From Chloroflexota bacterium (lineage in GTDB: Bacteria; Chloroflexota; Anaerolineae; Anaerolineales; Anaerolineaceae), in assembly GCA_023434145.1 (NCBI GenBank), contig JAEYTI010000376.1, positions 1 through 5,272 on the forward strand: a stretch of DNA of 5,272 bases. Direction: 5' to 3'. The translations under genes and the position numbers were made by a program. The notes under the pieces were generated by a model. The model was not told the origin of the DNA, made no database searches, and saw only the letters and a program-made list of their open reading frames with translations. Shown one piece after another: positions 3,345-5,272 of this stretch. Each line of letters opens with the position of its first letter. The stretch's first letter is position 1.

Positions 3345-5144
3345 CTATTTGTGAATCAGGCGAATTTCTAGTGTATCTCGAAAGTTGTCGTGTTCATCCG
3401 GCGTAATTGTCGTGTTGACGGCCTCTTCTTTGCCATTGTTCACCGGCACTTCAAACGTATAGAAGATGCTTCCCTCAGGCTTCTTGTCCGAGAAGATCGA
3501 CTCGCCGGAATCATAGAAGAGCGTCCAGGAGGCCTCGGTCGGCGGGTCGTTGGGAGGCGTATAAATAATTTTGTCTTTTTCCGATCCAAACCGGTCGATA
3601 CCGATCTTGACAGTGCCGTTACAAGGATCGAAATCTGTGAGAGCCACCTTAACCGGGTACCTCACAGCAATAATTTCGTAGCTCCCCCAATCTGTGAGCA
3701 TGGTCGCCTCTTTGGGTTTTCCCCTTCCTTCCCCGTAACAACGATACACCCAACCATAAGCGGGCTCAAACTGCAATGGAATAATCGCTTCGGTCGTCTG
3801 CGTGAGCTCAAGCTCAGAATTTGCAATGGTCAGGGTAAACCTGGCTTCAAAACGGAGCGCTTCACGTAGTTTTTCCAGGAAACTCTCGGATTTGTCTCCC
3901 TGGCTGAGCAGCGCCGCATGATAGGCAACCATCATCGCCGTTGGAATGCGCCGGTAGTTATGGTTTTTATGGATATCTTCAACCAAATCATCGATTAGCG
4001 AGCGATTCCAACTGCCCACCTTGCTAATGATCTCCTGGATCATCGCATCGTCGCCGCCTAGCAGCGCAAGCTGCCGGGCGCTGCGCATGGCGAAGGCAGA
4101 AACCGCCAGCAGTTTCGTTTCATCGTGACGATACTGATCGAGCATCGCATTCGCCTTTCGGACGTTTCGAATCGCCATGCCCTGCACCAGATCTGGAATC
4201 CCCTCAACTTGGTCGGCGGATGTCATCGCAATGATCCACCACTGGGCCAGCATTTTCACGGCAAGATCCAGTTCAGGGTTCTGTGCCTTTTTGATGAAGT
4301 CCTCAATCGCCGCGTTGTTTTTCTGCGTGGTTTTCCCATCCGTGCATTCTAAATCAATGGATGGCGGCACAGGCATCTCCAAAGGGCTTCTGCGGAGCTT
4401 TTTCGCCTCAGCGGCCAGGGCATCGTATTGTTTCCGGGCCTGCTTGTAGGCATCCACAATCACCTTATCTGGCAGCGGGCTGGCGAAGTAGGTGCTAAAA
4501 TGCTGGATGCTGGCGGTAGGGTCGCTTGCGGTGATGTCTTGCAAGGTGTAATCGATAGCCGAGCCGTTTTCCGTCCCAGCCAGGATCAGCGTTGGGCCTT
4601 GTAAACCCTCTCCGCTGACGCTCAACTGCACCGGCAGGTTGAACGTTATCCCATCCGGCTCCAGGCTAATGCCGCCCGCAACCTCGCCGGCTGTTTCGCG
4701 AATGCTGGCGTTGATCTGCGTCAGCGGCACTATGCGCACCATCTCGGGATTCATAATGGCGCCGGCTGGTATGCGTAACGTCCAGGTCAGGCCAGCCCCG
4801 TCCACCACTTGCAGTTCCACAGCTTCATCGTCCGGGTAGATCTCGCGCGCAACTGCGGCAGCGGCATCTTTGTCAAAAGAAATCGATCCAAGCGGTTCCG
4901 TCGCGAATACGGGAGGCTGATAGTCCTCCGCGATAAAGCGAATCTCCAATTCCTCCACGTTGAGGGGCTCTAGCGATTCATCCGCAACGGTGGCAGTAGG
5001 AATTTCTCCGACAGATACTGAGGCCGGTGTATCTGCTGGCTGCGGTGTGTTTGCGCGAGACGGCGAACACCCGGTTGCCAGGAGAGCCAGGATAAGCCAC
5101 ACAACCAGCATGCGATAGAAGGCGGGGGGGATGATGTTCGGCAT
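3345..5144 (-). CDS. Predicted lipoprotein with ZU5-like domain, 599 aa
   Basis: A signal peptide (residues 1-25, hydrophobic core LVVWLILALLA) ends in lipobox LATGC with Cys26 as the lipidation site, followed by a Pro/Thr/Ser-rich spacer (to ~55). Residues ~85-222 look like a ZU5-type beta domain: WTLRIPAGAI (121-130), GGISLEPDGITFNLPVQLSV (157-176) and the closing HFSTYFAS (215-222). Residues ~228-460 are mainly helical with no recognised family, and the last ~130 form a beta-rich region. It should be anchored on the outer face of the membrane. Function is unknown; ZU5-like modules occur in surface and adhesion proteins. The start has AAAGGGA 5 nt upstream, and an extended -10 promoter lies ~60 nt upstream. 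The gene is monocistronic here and appears intact. Confidence 0.85.
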   Translation of the reverse strand: MPNIIPPAFYRMLVVWLILALLATGCSPSRANTPQPADTPASVSVGEIPTATVADESLEPLNVEELEIRFIAEDYQPPVFATEPLGSISFDKDAAAAVAREIYPDDEAVELQVVDGAGLTWTLRIPAGAIMNPEMVRIVPLTQINASIRETAGEVAGGISLEPDGITFNLPVQLSVSGEGLQGPTLILAGTENGSAIDYTLQDITASDPTASIQHFSTYFASPLPDKVIVDAYKQARKQYDALAAEAKKLRRSPLEMPVPPSIDLECTDGKTTQKNNAAIEDFIKKAQNPELDLAVKMLAQWWIIAMTSADQVEGIPDLVQGMAIRNVRKANAMLDQYRHDETKLLAVSAFAMRSARQLALLGGDDAMIQEIISKVGSWNRSLIDDLVEDIHKNHNYRRIPTAMMVAYHAALLSQGDKSESFLEKLREALRFEARFTLTIANSELELTQTTEAIIPLQFEPAYGWVYRCYGEGRGKPKEATMLTDWGSYEIIAVRYPVKVALTDFDPCNGTVKIGIDRFGSEKDKIIYTPPNDPPTEASWTLFYDSGESIFSDKKPEGSIFYTFEVPVNNGKEEAVNTTITPDEHDNFRDTLEIRLIHK

Positions 5145-5205
5145 GGCGTTCCCTTTTTGATATTTGAATTGGCGTGGAAAGACATAATGTACAGGGGTTT
5201 TCTAT

Positions 5206-5214
5206 ATTATAGCA
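5206..5214 (-). promoter_or_regulatory. Extended -10 promoter of the lipoprotein gene
   Basis: On the minus strand TGCTATAAT matches the TGnTATAAT extended -10 consensus exactly. No good -35 lies 17 nt upstream, which is common with extended -10 promoters. Transcription would start near 5199, giving a leader of about 55 nt. Confidence 0.65.
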
Positions 5215-5272
5215 CCGGCGCAAGGTGATGCGGGGAGGGTAGCTTCCGTTTGTTGGTGATTGAGGCAGGGGA

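Noticed and set aside
3142..3345. 67-codon minus-strand frame after the lipoprotein gene
   Set aside because: It covers the large intergenic hairpins, and its composition follows the repeats; no ribosome site or homology is recognised.
3390..3869. 159-codon plus-strand frame inside the lipoprotein gene
   Set aside because: It is antisense to a convincing signal-peptide-bearing gene and has no recognisable domain.

Overview
The window looks like bacterial accessory DNA of mixed, moderately GC-rich composition. The host is not certain. A long lipoprotein with a short low-complexity Thr/Pro/Ala spacer after its lipobox and a ZU5-like beta region would fit Chloroflexota (Anaerolineae-like bacteria), but this is inference and not proof. 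A dense tRNA array, a free-standing HNH endonuclease and an excisionase-like helix-turn-helix protein lie side by side. That grouping is typical of a mobile or phage/ICE-derived island.

Layout. Positions 1-1222 hold a compact tRNA array, all on the minus strand and read from right to left: Lys(TTT), Pro(TGG), a cluster of hairpins, Gln(CTG), Asn(GTT), Met(CAT), Leu(CAG), Lys-type(CTT) on a Glu-like body, Gln(TTG), Arg(GCG), His(GTG), and a Lys(CTT) gene interrupted by about 77 nt. None encodes CCA. Several depart from the rules (C33 in two neighbours, a swapped T-loop pair in His, a shortened D-arm in Met). A hairpin at 1-25 lies beyond the array end. Upstream of the array on the same strand is an HNH endonuclease (1281-1748, GTG start with a good Shine-Dalgarno). 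It is bracketed by inverted repeats: 1237-1272 downstream, and two long ones (1777-1835, 1853-1916) upstream.

Positions 1917-2300 have no convincing protein gene but hold hairpins and terminator-like structures on both strands, so a small RNA or an attenuated leader is possible. Positions 2300-2400 form a divergent control region. A near-consensus promoter fires leftward towards the HNH/tRNA block and another fires rightward. Two 21-bp direct repeats, one with a 14-bp palindromic core, sit over and between them. The rightward promoter drives a 211-aa protein (2510-3145) with a C-terminal excisionase/MerR-like helix-turn-helix; this protein is an obvious candidate to bind the repeats, but that is untested.

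Positions 3146-3344 are a convergent intergenic region with large hairpins. Positions 3345-5144 (minus) encode a 599-aa predicted lipoprotein with its own extended -10 promoter at about 5206-5214. It appears to be unrelated to the tRNA module.

Working model (inference): the HTH protein and the divergent promoter control a leftward unit made of a leader with a terminator, the HNH nuclease and a divergent tRNA set that could support translation of a mobile element.
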